Shown: positions 10,713 through 21,053 of the stretch, piece by piece
Layout: each line of letters starts with the position of its first letter
How positions within the stretch are numbered: position 1 is the stretch's first letter
Source of the DNA: Nematopogon swammerdamellus
Lineage: Eukaryota > Arthropoda > Insecta > Lepidoptera > Adelidae
Assembly (NCBI GenBank): GCA_946902875.1
Contig: OX336345.1
Location: forward strand, 4,681,395 to 4,745,394
Length of the DNA stretch: 64,000 nt
Direction: 5' to 3'
Position numbers and translations under genes: made by a program
The notes under the pieces: model-generated
What the model was told of the DNA's origin: nothing
What the model saw: only the letters and a program-made list of their open reading frames with translations
Databases searched by the model: none

Positions 10713-11796
10713 ATTGAATTTAGTAATATTTAAATAATTTCATTGTTTTTAATTAATTATTATTTAATAATTAAAACAATGAAATTATTTAAATATGTTT
10801 GTGTAAATAGTATGTGTAAAAAGTATGTTTGTTGTAGGTAAATCAGACAATAATTGTATTAACATTTCATAAATTTTATAACTTCTAATAAATATACTTT
10901 ATATTGCTAGTATGTAAATATTAAACAGACGTTTCACTGTCAGCTTAAAATTAGCAATTTTCTCCCAAAACCATTTTCTCCATTCACAATTAAAGCTCGC
11001 GTTGAAAGGATCATAAAGCACTATATACACGTCAGAAATATCAGCAAGAACTCTTTGTTTTGACTCAAGTCAAACTATTGACAGGCGACTGACGAACGAG
11101 TGACGTGTGACGAGCGATCGGTATTCTGTCCGAACTTTAACCGGATCGTGTGGAGTTTAACGGAGGTTGAGTTGGTTTGCCTAGTGTGTAAAGGTGGTTT
11201 TGATGTCGCTGTGTTGTATTGTTTATTGATCATTACGCTGCCATATGTCCTCGATATTCAGCGAGTGCGAATTCACCCTGGTGTCGTGAGTTTTAAGGCT
11301 ACGTAAATATTTAGGGTGTCAAATGACGCGTAAAAAGTAAGTAAATTATAATCAGATTTTTAAATATGAATACACGTTAGTATTTAGAGGAGTAGAAGTA
11401 ATTATGTAGTGAACAGGTGCGCGCTATTAGAATTTGGAGTGCGTTCGCTCGTTGAGTTCGTCGCTTCAGCCACCCCAGGATATTTTCACGCTCACAGTCG
11501 GCGACTCGCTATACGCTTATATTTGAATACGCCCTAAAAGTCATTTTCAATGTACCCGAAGGTCATGTAATGCATGAGATCTGTGAATTTTTTCTATCCG
11601 GTTCGATTGCACCCACGAAGAAGAACCCGCAGGAGACTTCGTGGTCTGTCGATGTGTCTGTGCCGATTTCCCTTATAAATTGTATAATATTTTCCTTCTC
11701 ATTAAAAATATGGGTTACTGAAATATAGCTAACAATATTTTTAACGAAAGTAGTGACTATACAGATGGTGTCAGGAAGTTCCTTTGCGCACCATTT
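10713..11796. other. Low-copy sequence with a GC-richer patch
   Basis: It is AT-rich to about 11000, then a higher-CpG patch near 11080-11320 with a 68-residue frame that I do not recognise. The patch could be an untranslated exon or promoter, but nothing in the sequence proves it. Confidence 0.35.
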
Positions 11797-11803
11797 AATT
11801 CTA

Positions 11804-12217
11804 GCGGCGGGTGGCCGAGTGGTTTGGGCATCGGCTTCTCATGCGGGAGGTCCGAGGTTCGAATCCGGTCGGCGTGTACCAATGAGTTTTTTCTGACGAA
11901 AAAATTAACGTGCATACCTACACCCGCTGCTTCACCGTTCGGAACCGGTGTAAAACTGTAGGTCCCTTCCCTTGCCCCTTACTAGGTGGTAGGCTCAAAT
12001 TGTAGCCGACTGGGTTGGTACCACCGTACTGGATGTAAGATGGCCGCAAGCAACCTCGGTTGTGTTCTCCTCTAGTCCAGTATAGCCAGCAATCCAGGGA
12101 AGTCTCCGGTATGGCACCTACCTTCTCGGAGGTGATATTGGCTGGTTAGAGCATGTGCTTTGGCCCCTCCGACTCAGCCACCCATACCGGATTGCATAAA
12201 AAAAAAAAAAAAAAAAA
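11804..12217 (+). mobile_element. SINE-B, full length with tRNA-derived head
   Basis: A 7-bp duplication (AATTCTA at 11797-11803 and 12218-12224) flanks the element, so both ends are defined. The head has a Pol III A box (TGGCCGAGTGG, 11812-11822) and B box (GGTTCGAATCC, 11856-11866) at tRNA spacing. The body carries ACTGTAGGTCCCTTCCC and TACTAGGTGGTAGG. The tail has GAGGTGATATTGGCTG and CAGCCACCCAT, then about 20 A. It is non-coding and transcribed, if at all, by RNA polymerase III. Tail similarity points to J1 as the mobilising LINE. Confidence 0.9.
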
Positions 12218-12224
12218 AATTCTA

Positions 12225-13030
12225 ATGTATGATATGAATTTATGTATAATTACGAAGCCTCAAGATCACGATTTTAATTGTTTGATAATGTGTGCTAATA
12301 AATGGATTTGAATTGATTTGATATTCCAGGTTCACAACTAACCATCTCATTGTTAATTTTGTTAATTTGTACAAAATTACGAATATTAATAAAATATGTC
12401 ATCTTTTCGTGTACTATTTATTAATTCTACGCTTACGTTCTCAAAACTCACAGTGGTTTAAGAGAAACATCAATTGGTTGAAACCAATTTTTGGTATCAC
12501 TGAGGCTTAATAACATTGAAATGCAATCTCTCCAAAACACCAAAGTCGAGTCAAGATATTCAGTTTGCTACATAAATATAAGCATACATAAATATAACCT
12601 AAGACACGCGTCATTGATTGAATCGTACAAGAATATTTATTTGTGAGAGCATAAAATGGAAACCGACAACAAATCGGACATTTCGTTGTCTGCGAGTGCA
12701 AAAAACCGGTAAAAATAAAGAGAAATGCCTCACGTTTGAAAAAGCGCGTTATTTTAGTGCCCTATAAATCAGGATAAGATTATGCCCTGGAAATAACCAT
12801 TCGCGGAGCAGCGTCCGAACGGCTAAACCGTGTAATATATTTATTTTCTTCCAGATTATGGGAGGATGCACCGAGACATATTTGATTTTTTTCTTCGACT
12901 TCGCGATTCTTGGATGGGTAGCAATTGCAAGATGTTTGTTACACATTGTTCAATTTGAAGTGTTAAATTACAAGTTTGACTGACTGCATTGCTCGTCAAT
13001 CTAAATTATTTGTTAATTTAATTTGTCTAG
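12225..13030. other. Low-copy sequence with a LINE-like tail at its start
   Basis: At 12290-12325 the sequence ends a block with AATAAATGGATTTGAATTG and TTGAT units, a form seen again at 62.8 kb and inverted at 46.1 kb. The rest has no recognised feature; short minus-strand frames at 12507-12946 look like chance. Confidence 0.35.
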
Positions 13031-13033
13031 TTC

Positions 13034-13205
13034 AGTTTTTTAGGGTTCCGTGCATCAAAAGAAGAAAAAAACTGAACACTTATAGGATCATTCTCGTGAA
13101 TGTCTGTCTGTCTGTCTCTCCGTCTGTCACAGCTTATTTTATCCGAATCAATCTACTGGACGAAAAAAGTTAAAATTTGGTACATAGGTATATAGAGTTT
13201 GATGA
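13034..13205 (+). repeat. D repeat, partial
   Basis: It starts AGGGTTCCGTGCATC and contains a TGTCTGTCTGTC run. It is related in layout to the fuller D copies but reversed internally. Non-coding. Confidence 0.45.
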
Positions 13206-13435
13206 CCCAAATACGAACGTATAGCGTAAATGACCGATTTTTTTATTTTTGGGGACCTATTAGAACATTAAAAAAAACAATTTTTTTGAAGTGCTTTGAT
13301 TTTGGTGTCATTAATTGAACAAACTTTTCTGCAACACCAAAAGCACGATAGAGGCGGCCAATCACTGAACACAAACAGAGATAAAGATTAAAAGATACCT
13401 ATATTGAAATGTCATAATATAGTTGGATAATATAA

Positions 13436-13858
13436 ACAAGTGCAAGTCGAACTCGCGCACCGAGGGTTCCGTATCGCCATGTCATGGTTAGCGCCACTCA
13501 CGCCGTCTATGGCGTGTTATGAAATGCTTCATATTACTTTAAAATTTCTTGATTAGTTAAAATGCTTCATATTCTATTCGGTAGATGGCGCGCGCGCATA
13601 CACTTTTTGGTTTCTTCTATGGGAATCCCCATGAATTTTTTACTTTTTCTTATTTTTATTCGATTTTTAGATACCTATTTGTTGTTATATCGGCCATAAT
13701 AACGCATTCTGTGAAAATTTTATCGGGCTACCTATTACAGTTCAAGAGATACAGCCCTCGGAAAGACGGACGGACGGACGGACGGACAGACAGACAGACA
13801 GACAGACGGCGTAGGCTTAGTAATAGGGTCCCGTACCGGATACTGAACCCTAAAGATG
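13436..13858 (+). repeat. D repeat, long copy with (GGAC)n(AGAC)n
   Basis: It begins with ACTCGCGCACCGAGGGTTCC, carries GGTTCAAGAGATACAG-type sequence, then about 45 bp of GGAC and AGAC units (13762-13807), and ends GGCGTAGGCTTAGTAATAGG followed by an inverted GGTTC-like end. Copies or pieces lie at 42.8, 47.3, 58.9 and 60.7 kb. It is a common non-autonomous family; class not resolved. Confidence 0.6.
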
Positions 13859-14155
13859 AAACGATCCACAAATAACCGTGAGGGTTCCTTACACGATCCA
13901 ATTATTGGACTGCCGTATTACCCATCGAATGCGGGACAATCGTGAGCATCGCCCACCGGCCCGGATGTCAGTCCAAATCCGCAACATATGTCAATTAACC
14001 TCAATCCAAAGCGTTCCAATTTCCCCCGAATATTCGTAATGCATTTACGAATGGTTCCATCAATTTTGAGGTAGATGCAATAGACTGAAAGACATTTTGG
14101 AACCAACCGAAGTGTAAATATGACAGAAAATTTGGACTGACATAATATTGAAAGC

Positions 14156-14812
14156 ATAGACCGGAGATAGTACAGGCGTACGTCGGCGTTCGCGGATGAT
14201 TACATCTACGAGGATGGATGAAGCGAAATAGTGATAGATCGACGTCCGCGTTACTGGTTCCATACATCCTCCATCCGTGATTGAAGTCCGACGCGGACTT
14301 TGGTCGCGGATGACCACATCTACGAGGATGTATGAAGCGAAATAGTGGTAGAACGACGTCCGCGTCACTGGTTTCATACATCCTCCACCCGCGACTGAAG
14401 TCCGATGCGGACGTTGGTCGGGTATGACTACATCTACTAGGATTTATGAAGCGAAATAGTAGTAGATCGACGTCCGCGTCACTGGTTTCATACATCCTCC
14501 ACCCGCGACTGAAGTCCGATGCGGACGTTGGTCGGGTATGACTACATCTACTAGGATTTATGAAGCGAAATAGTAGTAGATCGACGTCCGCGTCACTGGT
14601 TTCATACATCCTCCATCCGCGACTGAAGTCCGATGCGGACGTTTTTCGGGTATGACTACATCTACTAGGATTTATGAAGCGAAATAGTAGTAGATCGACG
14701 TCCCCGTCACTGGTTTCATACATCCTCCATCCGCGACTGACGTCCGACGCGGACGTCGGTCGCGGATGATTCTACATCTACGGGGACGTATGAAGCAAAA
14801 AGTAGTCGACCA
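14156..14812 (-). repeat. 114-bp minisatellite with an open minus-strand frame
   Basis: About five and a half units of 114 bp run head to tail (unit starts near 14723, 14609, 14495, 14381 and 14267 on the minus strand). As 114 is 38 codons, one minus-strand frame stays open for 240 residues with a repeated MYETSDADVDLLLFRF motif. Units 2 and 3 encode identical peptides and the outer units are more diverged. There is no signal peptide, splice context or homologue that I recognise, so I treat it as a minisatellite rather than a gene. Confidence 0.8.
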
Positions 14813-15072
14813 ATGACGACGGCGTCCTCGTTGCTGATTCCGATCTGCGCCACTCCGTGGCCGATGTCAGCGTTGGAAGTTCACTTGCTACTATCCCGGC
14901 CTTAAATAGCAGGAAATCGATAATGTAACGTCAGTTTCTAAATCTGCAAAGTTTCTAATATTTGATACAATATTAAAAGGTGACGGATTATCGCACGAAT
15001 ATTGTACCAGACTCCACATTCGTTTGCCAGAGATCTAATCGTAGTAAAAAGTGATGTTCAAATATATTTTAT

Positions 15073-15265
15073 GGAAAGCGCGACATGTGGCATCGTTTCA
15101 CTTACGAGTAGGTGACTAGCGATGCCCATGGACATTCTGTGATGCACGGGGATTGCAAATGCCATGCCAGCCTAACAGGAGCCTTTTCACGCCCCTTTTG
15201 AAAAACCGCAGGCTGTGTAGTTGGGCGAAAATAGATGAGCAGGGAGTGCGTTCCACATTTATATG
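15073..15265 (-). mobile_element. J2 3' end fragment
   Basis: The minus strand codes for the end of ORF2 (CGTHSLLIYF in one frame) and the UTR with GTGAAACGATGCCACATGTC. It matches the J2 copies at 4.5 and 7.2 kb. Diverged and 5' truncated. Confidence 0.75.
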
Positions 15266-16230
15266 CATTACATACGACGAACATGTTTATTATAAACTTC
15301 TCCACAGATTCTAACGGTTACTGTTACGTCTATTTAATTAGACTGTTTCGTTACACCAGCCCTACAAAGCTATGTACCTAACTACAACAGATCTTCGCAG
15401 GCATATAGTTTTCAAAGTAAATATTAGTTCACCGTGACCGAAGCTTCCACATCAAGTATTCAGCGGACATCCAATTGACAATTCCGTTCCGTTAACACTA
15501 TTTACCCAATGTAGTTAATTACGGACGAGCAAACATTCATGACAATTACCCGGCAGCACTAATGATTGAAGAGCTCCCGAACGATAGCCACTTGTCCCCC
15601 GACCGAACCGACGCTAACCAAACTCATTTAAATTTCTATCAGTTGACCTCGTGTTTGGTAAACAATTGTTAATTGATTGGGGACATAATAATGTCAAACA
15701 TAGGCAGCAAAGTAAACCTGGCGGAAATCTGAAACAAATTTGTCTCCGTACACAAAATGTTAAAAGAGAAAATACATTTTGTACCTATGTACCTATTCGA
15801 GATTCCTGTAGAAGTGACCTCGGCTCAAACAAGATAAGTGGCTAGAATTTCATTCACAAACCTTATCTAACTTGAAACCAGGATTTAAAATTAACAAACC
15901 AAAAAAAAAATAATGTTGCCCGAAAACAGTATTAGTACCTCATTGGATAACTACTGATGATGTCGAAGAAATCGGTTCTGATCAGTAGACAGATAGCCTC
16001 TAAGTAGCTATGAAGCACTCCACGGAATGGCAATAGAGACAATGAAATCAACCCAATTCGTTTTACAAAGAGTTTAAAAATGCAAAATTTGCACCCCTGC
16101 GCGGATTAATTCGTAAATTAATCCCTTTTACAAAATTTTGATCCCAGTAATTCATAACATGTTGTACTACAACCAGGTTTCCTTGCAATCAGAAGGCTAC
16201 CAATCTACACTTCTACACGAATATTTTATA
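15266..16230. other. Low-copy sequence, no gene seen
   Basis: It has mixed composition with short chance frames only (15651-15845). I see no repeat shared with the rest of the window. Confidence 0.4.
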
Positions 16231-16231
16231 G

Positions 16232-16395
16232 AAGTAAAGTTAGTAAATTTGGATGTAGGAGGCAAGAACATGTAGGAGGTAATCTCCGAAATACTCGTCC
16301 GAGTTTAAAAATTCTTTGACCAATATTTTAAGTGGACCTTCAGGATGGATATAGGCTATGCGAGCAAAGACGCGGGTAAAACGTAGTAGGTATTT
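16232..16395 (+). repeat. Dispersed repeat, shared with 34017-34163
   Basis: Shared blocks are TTTGGATGTAGGAGG, GTGGACCTTCAGGA and GATATAGGCTATGCGAGC, ending before GCGGGTAAAAC. The 3' block is like the ends of lepidopteran Helitron-type repeats. Non-coding. Confidence 0.5.
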
Positions 16396-16604
16396 ACGAT
16401 AAATAAATAAGTAGATAAATTGACCTGTGGAGCAGGGAGACAGGTAAATGCAACATATCTCTGTGCGTCCTCCTGTCAGTCGGTAACGGATAAACGAGGA
16501 AGTATGTATGTATCTATTCTTTATTGCACTCCAAATTAGGTAAAATAGACTAGCTTAATGCCGTGTGTGTGCCGTTCTATTCTAACTAACCCTCTGGATG
16601 CGGG

Positions 16605-16770
16605 AGAAGTAGATAGAATGATAGAAAATACTTTATTGTTCCAATAAACTTTCAACAGTAATAAGTCATTAGAAAATTTACATAAGGTGCAAAGGCGGAC
16701 TTATCCCTTATAGAGATTTTTTACGGTGAACCTTTGAATGTTTGAAATTCGATTAATATAGTGGAATGTA
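16605..16770 (-). mobile_element. LINE 3' tail, second copy
   Basis: It matches 8770-8940: GGTGCAAAGGCGGAC on the plus strand and, on the minus strand, an end of CAATAAAGTATTTTCTATC followed by TTCTAT units. No ORF is attached. Confidence 0.5.
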
Positions 16771-17344
16771 AGTAGCTTTTCACTCGCTCAACTCTTTTGC
16801 TACTAGAAAAAAGTTGAGCGTGAGAATTGAAGATAAAATAATAATAAGATTACTTATTAATAATACTTTAAAGTGTATGCTAGTTAAATAAAAGCTATAT
16901 TTGTGAATACACGTAGATCGTGTCCTTCCAACATTGTCGAATGACGACCTCGTTTCGACTCCTGGCATATTTACTCGAGGAAAGCCCTGGATGAGCGTAG
17001 AATATCAACTTTCTTTGATATTTTTTCGACACGCTCCAAAGAAATATATACCATAGAATATGGATAGTGTCATGTATTACACAGCTTAAGTTGTTACCGT
17101 GAACGTTCTTCCCGACTAAGGAGACCTTCACTGTATGTATGTAGTCCGACACGAACTTTGCCGATTTTTGTTTTGTTTCCAATTCAGAGGCATGTTCATG
17201 ATTTTAAATCGTGTTTTCAAAAAGCTATCGATCTGCGCTGATAGATGAAGTTTTACCTATGTTAAAACTGAATCTGTCAGGTAAGTATTATTGGAGGTAC
17301 ACTTCTTGAAATTCGAGTCAGACGCAGTCTCACATCACCGGTGG

Positions 17345-17487
17345 GATGGGTAGGTCCGTTTTACGTAGAATACGAACAATGGCCAGCCTCAATCACCGGC
17401 CGGTCACCGATTCAAATCGCGTCTATGCGTGCTTGACTTAGAAGATCGTACAACAATGCATAGCACCACTGAGTTACCGAGGCTGAC
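17345..17487 (-). mobile_element. 5S-SINE head remnant
   Basis: On the minus strand it begins TGTCAGCCTCGGTAACTCAG with an A box (TAACTCAGTGGT, 17465-17476) and ends near GTAAAACGGACCTACC. The centre has diverged and the SINE body is missing. Confidence 0.55.
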
Positions 17488-17504
17488 ACACTTGAGTAAA
17501 CTAC

Positions 17505-18098
17505 GGTACAGATAGAACATTATATTGACTAAACTAGTGTGGAGACCGAAAATTATATTGACTAAACTAGTGTGGAGATAGAACATTATATTGAGGAAAC
17601 TAGTGTGGAGACAGATAATTCTATTGAGTAAACTAATGTGGAGGTAGAACGTTATATTGAGTAAAATAGTGTGGAGACAGAAAATTCTATTGAGTGAACT
17701 AGTGTGGAGATAGAACATTATATTGAGGAACCTAGTGTGGAGACAGATAATTCTATTGAGTAAACTAATGTGGAGGTAGAACTTTATATTGAGTAAAATA
17801 GTGTGGAGACAGAAAATTATATTGAGTGAGCTAGTGTGGAGATAGAACATTATATTGAGGAAACTAGTGTGGAGACAGATAATTCTATTGAGTAAACTAA
17901 TGTGGAGGTAGAACGTTATATTGAGTAAAATAGTGTGGAGACAGAAAATTATATTGAGTGAACTAGTGTGGAGATAGAACTTTATATTGAGGAAACTAGT
18001 GTGGAGACAGATAATTCTATTGAGTAAACTAGTGCGGAGACAGAAAGTTATATTGAGTAAATAAATTAATGTGGAGATAAAACATTATATTTGGGACT
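17505..18098. repeat. 33-bp minisatellite with 132-bp higher-order period
   Basis: About 17-18 units of 33 bp (core TATATTGAGTAAACTAGTGTG) are arranged in sets of four. The variant GAACATTATATTGAGGAAAC returns near 17584, 17713 and 17848, and a near-variant near 17976. Since 33 is 11 codons, the minus strand holds a 148-residue open frame of LHTSLLNIIFY-like repeats, which I judge to be a by-product. Higher-order structure implies amplification of a four-unit block. Confidence 0.85.
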
Positions 18099-18441
18099 AC
18101 ATAGCTTTTCCTGCTGCTCCACTTCGCGCAAAATATCCTTTAGCCATACTTAGATGTACCAGAAAACGTCAGTGAAAACCCCATGTGAATAGATTGAGCA
18201 GCTCTCGACTTATAAGCAAACATAGGATCGTGACGGCGCGACACGTTTCACCTTCTCGATAATTTTACGTCTCTTCTACCGTTTTAAATTCTCCGAAGCA
18301 CTCAATGAGGGAGTTGGCTTAATGGTCAGATGTCGTTGCTCTCTGTGGTGGGAAGCGGAGCAGACTGCCGCGGCGCTCATGCGAAGAAGACTGTCCACAG
18401 CTTGGATCGGGTTACACGGGCGGCGCTGATTGTGGATAAAA

Positions 18442-18572
18442 ACGGTGGAGAGACTCTCACACGCCATGCGTAGGTAACCTAATATTGATTTTTGATCAAA
18501 TTATGAATACACATAGCGGCGACAACTGGCTTATTAGAATGGATTATGAAAGTACTGAAGAACAAACTCTTG
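18442..18572 (+). repeat. Direct repeat, first copy
   Basis: A block of about 130 bp starting ACGGTGGAGAGACTCTCACA and ending AACAAACTCTTGA is repeated almost identically at 18768-18899. The two are separated by about 195 bp that include an ACCACA-rich stretch. The identity suggests a recent local duplication. I do not recognise the content. Confidence 0.75.
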
Positions 18573-18767
18573 ATTTTGGCCGAAGTGAAATACACAATGC
18601 ACGTATTTTCATAAAAATTAACATAAACTCACAGTACACACCACACACACTACACTTAACTACACCAAACCACATTACACCACAACACACCACAACCATC
18701 CATCCCCGTATAGGTTAAATATATATAAATACAAATACCTAAGTAAATAAAATTACGCTTACTGAAT

Positions 18768-18899
18768 ACGGTGGAAAGACTCTCACACGCCATGCGTAGG
18801 TAACCTAATATTGATTTTTGATCAAATTATGAATACACATAGCGGCGACAACTGGCTTATTAGAATGGATTATGAAAGTACTGAAGAACAAACTCTTGA
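18768..18899 (+). repeat. Direct repeat, second copy
   Basis: Near-identical to 18442-18572; the copies diverge abruptly after AACTCTTGA. Together they look like a segmental tandem duplication with a spacer. Confidence 0.75.
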
Positions 18900-19029
18900 A
18901 AATTGTAGAATACAACTATCGATTGTAGGTCTGATCTGCTCCAGCCAACCTTTGGGTTATCATCACGTATGAGTGTGGAGTGGCAGAGAACAAATAAGGA
19001 TGATGTAGATTTACAATTCAATTAAATTT

Positions 19030-19358
19030 ATTTTTATTTTTATGGAAACTGACACGGTTGGCTACATCACCTACAACGTCCGTGATGTCAGCCCATAACA
19101 CCGGGTGAACTAGGTGCCATGTCAGTGCTTCCCCCTTTGATCGTGCCGGCTACACTGAACTGGTCGGAAAACACAAACTATTTACATAGCCGTTTAGACC
19201 GACGTTTCATTCAGTGCGGTGGTACCAATCCGGGCGGGTTAAACCCTACCACCAAGTAAGATTAGGAGGAAAGGGACCTACAGTTTTACGAGGAATCCGA
19301 ACCTCGGTCAGCCTCCAACGGTCAGCGGTCACCCATCCAAGTACTGACCGCACCCAGA
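19030..19358 (-). mobile_element. 5S-SINE, truncated inside the head
   Basis: The minus strand starts in the 5S-rRNA-like part (19325-19357; TACTTGGATGGGTGACCGC), then a B-box-like GGTTCGGATTCC (19292-19303), the ACTGTAGGTCCC junction, the shared body and TTTCCATAAAAA. The A-box part of the head is missing. Confidence 0.75.
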
Positions 19359-19775
19359 ATTTAGTAATTATTACTAACTACTAAATTCGAAATTTGAGTA
19401 GTCTGCCGGAAAGCTTCTATATCGCTCATCGCGTCGCTGTCAGTGTGGCCTCGTTACGACCGCGGCGCTTGGCTTTCCAGTGGCAATCTAGATCGTGGTA
19501 AAAACCCTTTATTAGGCACCTTAGGACAGTGTATGGTTTCCGGATGGTCATTGATCAAACTGAGCGGCTCGCTTGTTGGAATGCGGCTAAGGAATGTTCG
19601 GGTTTTAATTTAACCCTTCTATGGTACACACGTCAAAGGTGTAGGCTATTGTTAACAGAAAAATATCAAATGTTAAATCGTTATTTCATTTTAAACAGTA
19701 TGCATGCACTTTAGAAGGTTTTCAAAACAATTCAGGTACGTGATAGTGTTGTGTATAGTACATTTTTATACTGAA

Positions 19776-20105
19776 CTAGCTTTTGACTCGTATTTGAAAA
19801 GAAGAAAGTAAGTAAGCCCGCTACCGTACCTTTATTTCGGCGCGCGGAACAATTCGGTTTGTATCGGAGCCACATCTTAGCGTAAACGGAACTGAATTTT
19901 CTGCCTGAACTTTCTGCTGAACTTTCGGAACTGCCTATCCTGTGTCCCGTATAGTAAAATGTGCTTTTACTACATTCCATCGAATTCGGATGATCCGTTT
20001 AAGAGTTATGGAGGAACATACATACATACATACAGAAAATATTTCTAAAAATCGTCAATTTAGTTAGACTCAATGGTCTACAAACACAGTATCTCATAAA
20101 ATAAA
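19776..20105 (-). mobile_element. Helitron-like repeat, minus copy
   Basis: On the minus strand it ends ...CAAAAGCTAG followed by T (plus 19775), the form expected of a Helitron 3' end. It shares ATGTATGTATGTTCCTCCAT and AACGGATCATCCG-like sequence with the copy at 34182-34545. The 5' end is not clear. No Rep/helicase is present, so it would be non-autonomous. Confidence 0.45.
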
Positions 20106-20322
20106 GTAACTTACTCCATGATCATCATCCCTTACACATTTATTATTAGTATTGATGATTATGATGATATGATATAAAATACCGAGATCAAGCATTTATG
20201 GCTAACGTGCAGGTATCCTTAAATTATTGTTCAGTTTCACCTTCCTATTCAACCGGAATGAGAAAAACTCTATATTTTACTGTTTTGTGTCTAAACAATA
20301 ACATTGTAAAGCTACGCCTTTT

Positions 20323-20476
20323 TTACCCGACTCCAGAAGAAGAGTTTATATTTTGGCAGCGTATGTATGTATGTGTTGTGTGTCGTTTGTTCCGTCACAG
20401 AGCCTAAACTACTTAACCGATTTCAACATGAGGTATTGTTGGATTTGACTCGATGGTCCGCGTGTCGATAAAACTC
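20323..20476 (+). mobile_element. Left-end fragment of an ACCCGAC-family element
   Basis: It begins TTTTTTACCCGACTCCAG and runs through TGTATGTATGT and CATGAGGTATTGTTGG. This matches the outer end of the composite elements and the MITE at 43.7 kb. It stops where the composite begins, so the composite probably inserted next to or into it. Confidence 0.55.
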
Positions 20477-20477
20477 A

Positions 20478-20913
20478 AAAAAATAAGTTCAAAAACTAAA
20501 ACCCGACTACTGAAAAATCACGCTCTAAAAAGTATGAAACAAGAAAATGTTCTCATCTGAAATTGTTATGTACAAACTATTCAATATTTTATCGTCTATT
20601 AAATAAACAACTTACACGTAATATATTTTAATGTATTTAATAAATATTCATAGTGTTGTTCAGAGGATAGCCATGGTCGTATGCCACTTTGCCCTTAGGG
20701 TAGGGGGCATACGACCACGGCTATCCTCTGAACAACACTATGAATATTTATTAAATACATTAAAATATATTACGTGTAAGTTGTTTATTTAATAGACGAT
20801 AAAATATTGAATAGTTTGTACATAACAATTTCAGATGAGAACATTTTCTTGTTTCATACTTTTTAGAGCGTGATTTTTCAGTAGTCGGGTTTTAGTTTTT
20901 GAACTTATTTTTT
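20478..20913. repeat. Large palindrome, 208-bp arms
   Basis: Positions 20478-20685 and 20706-20913 are almost exact reverse complements (CATGG against CCACGG is one of few differences) around a 20-bp spacer. Each arm carries AACCCGACTACTG near its outer end, so it resembles two right ends of the ACCCGAC family fused head to head. The DNA could extrude a long cruciform, or its RNA a long hairpin. Confidence 0.9.
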
Positions 20914-21053
20914 ATTTTAATTATTTTGGGGATATAACTTGGTGATAAAGTATTTGCAGATCCGTTTTACATGTTTTGTTTGTTTAGGTTTTACTGTTTT
21001 ATAATTTTAACATGTGTACCATAGTCCATAAGGGCAAGCTGGGTTCAGGTAAA

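Noticed and set aside
11804..11877. A functional tRNA gene
   Set aside because: A and B boxes are present, but the cloverleaf is poor and the sequence continues into a SINE with target-site duplication.
14001..14723. 240-residue protein on the minus strand
   Set aside because: Most of it is a 114-bp minisatellite of 38-codon units; no homology, signal or exon context. Kept as a repeat and flagged as a finding.
17404..17850. 148-residue LHTS-repeat protein
   Set aside because: Translation of a 33-bp minisatellite; the non-repeat end has no recognisable domain.
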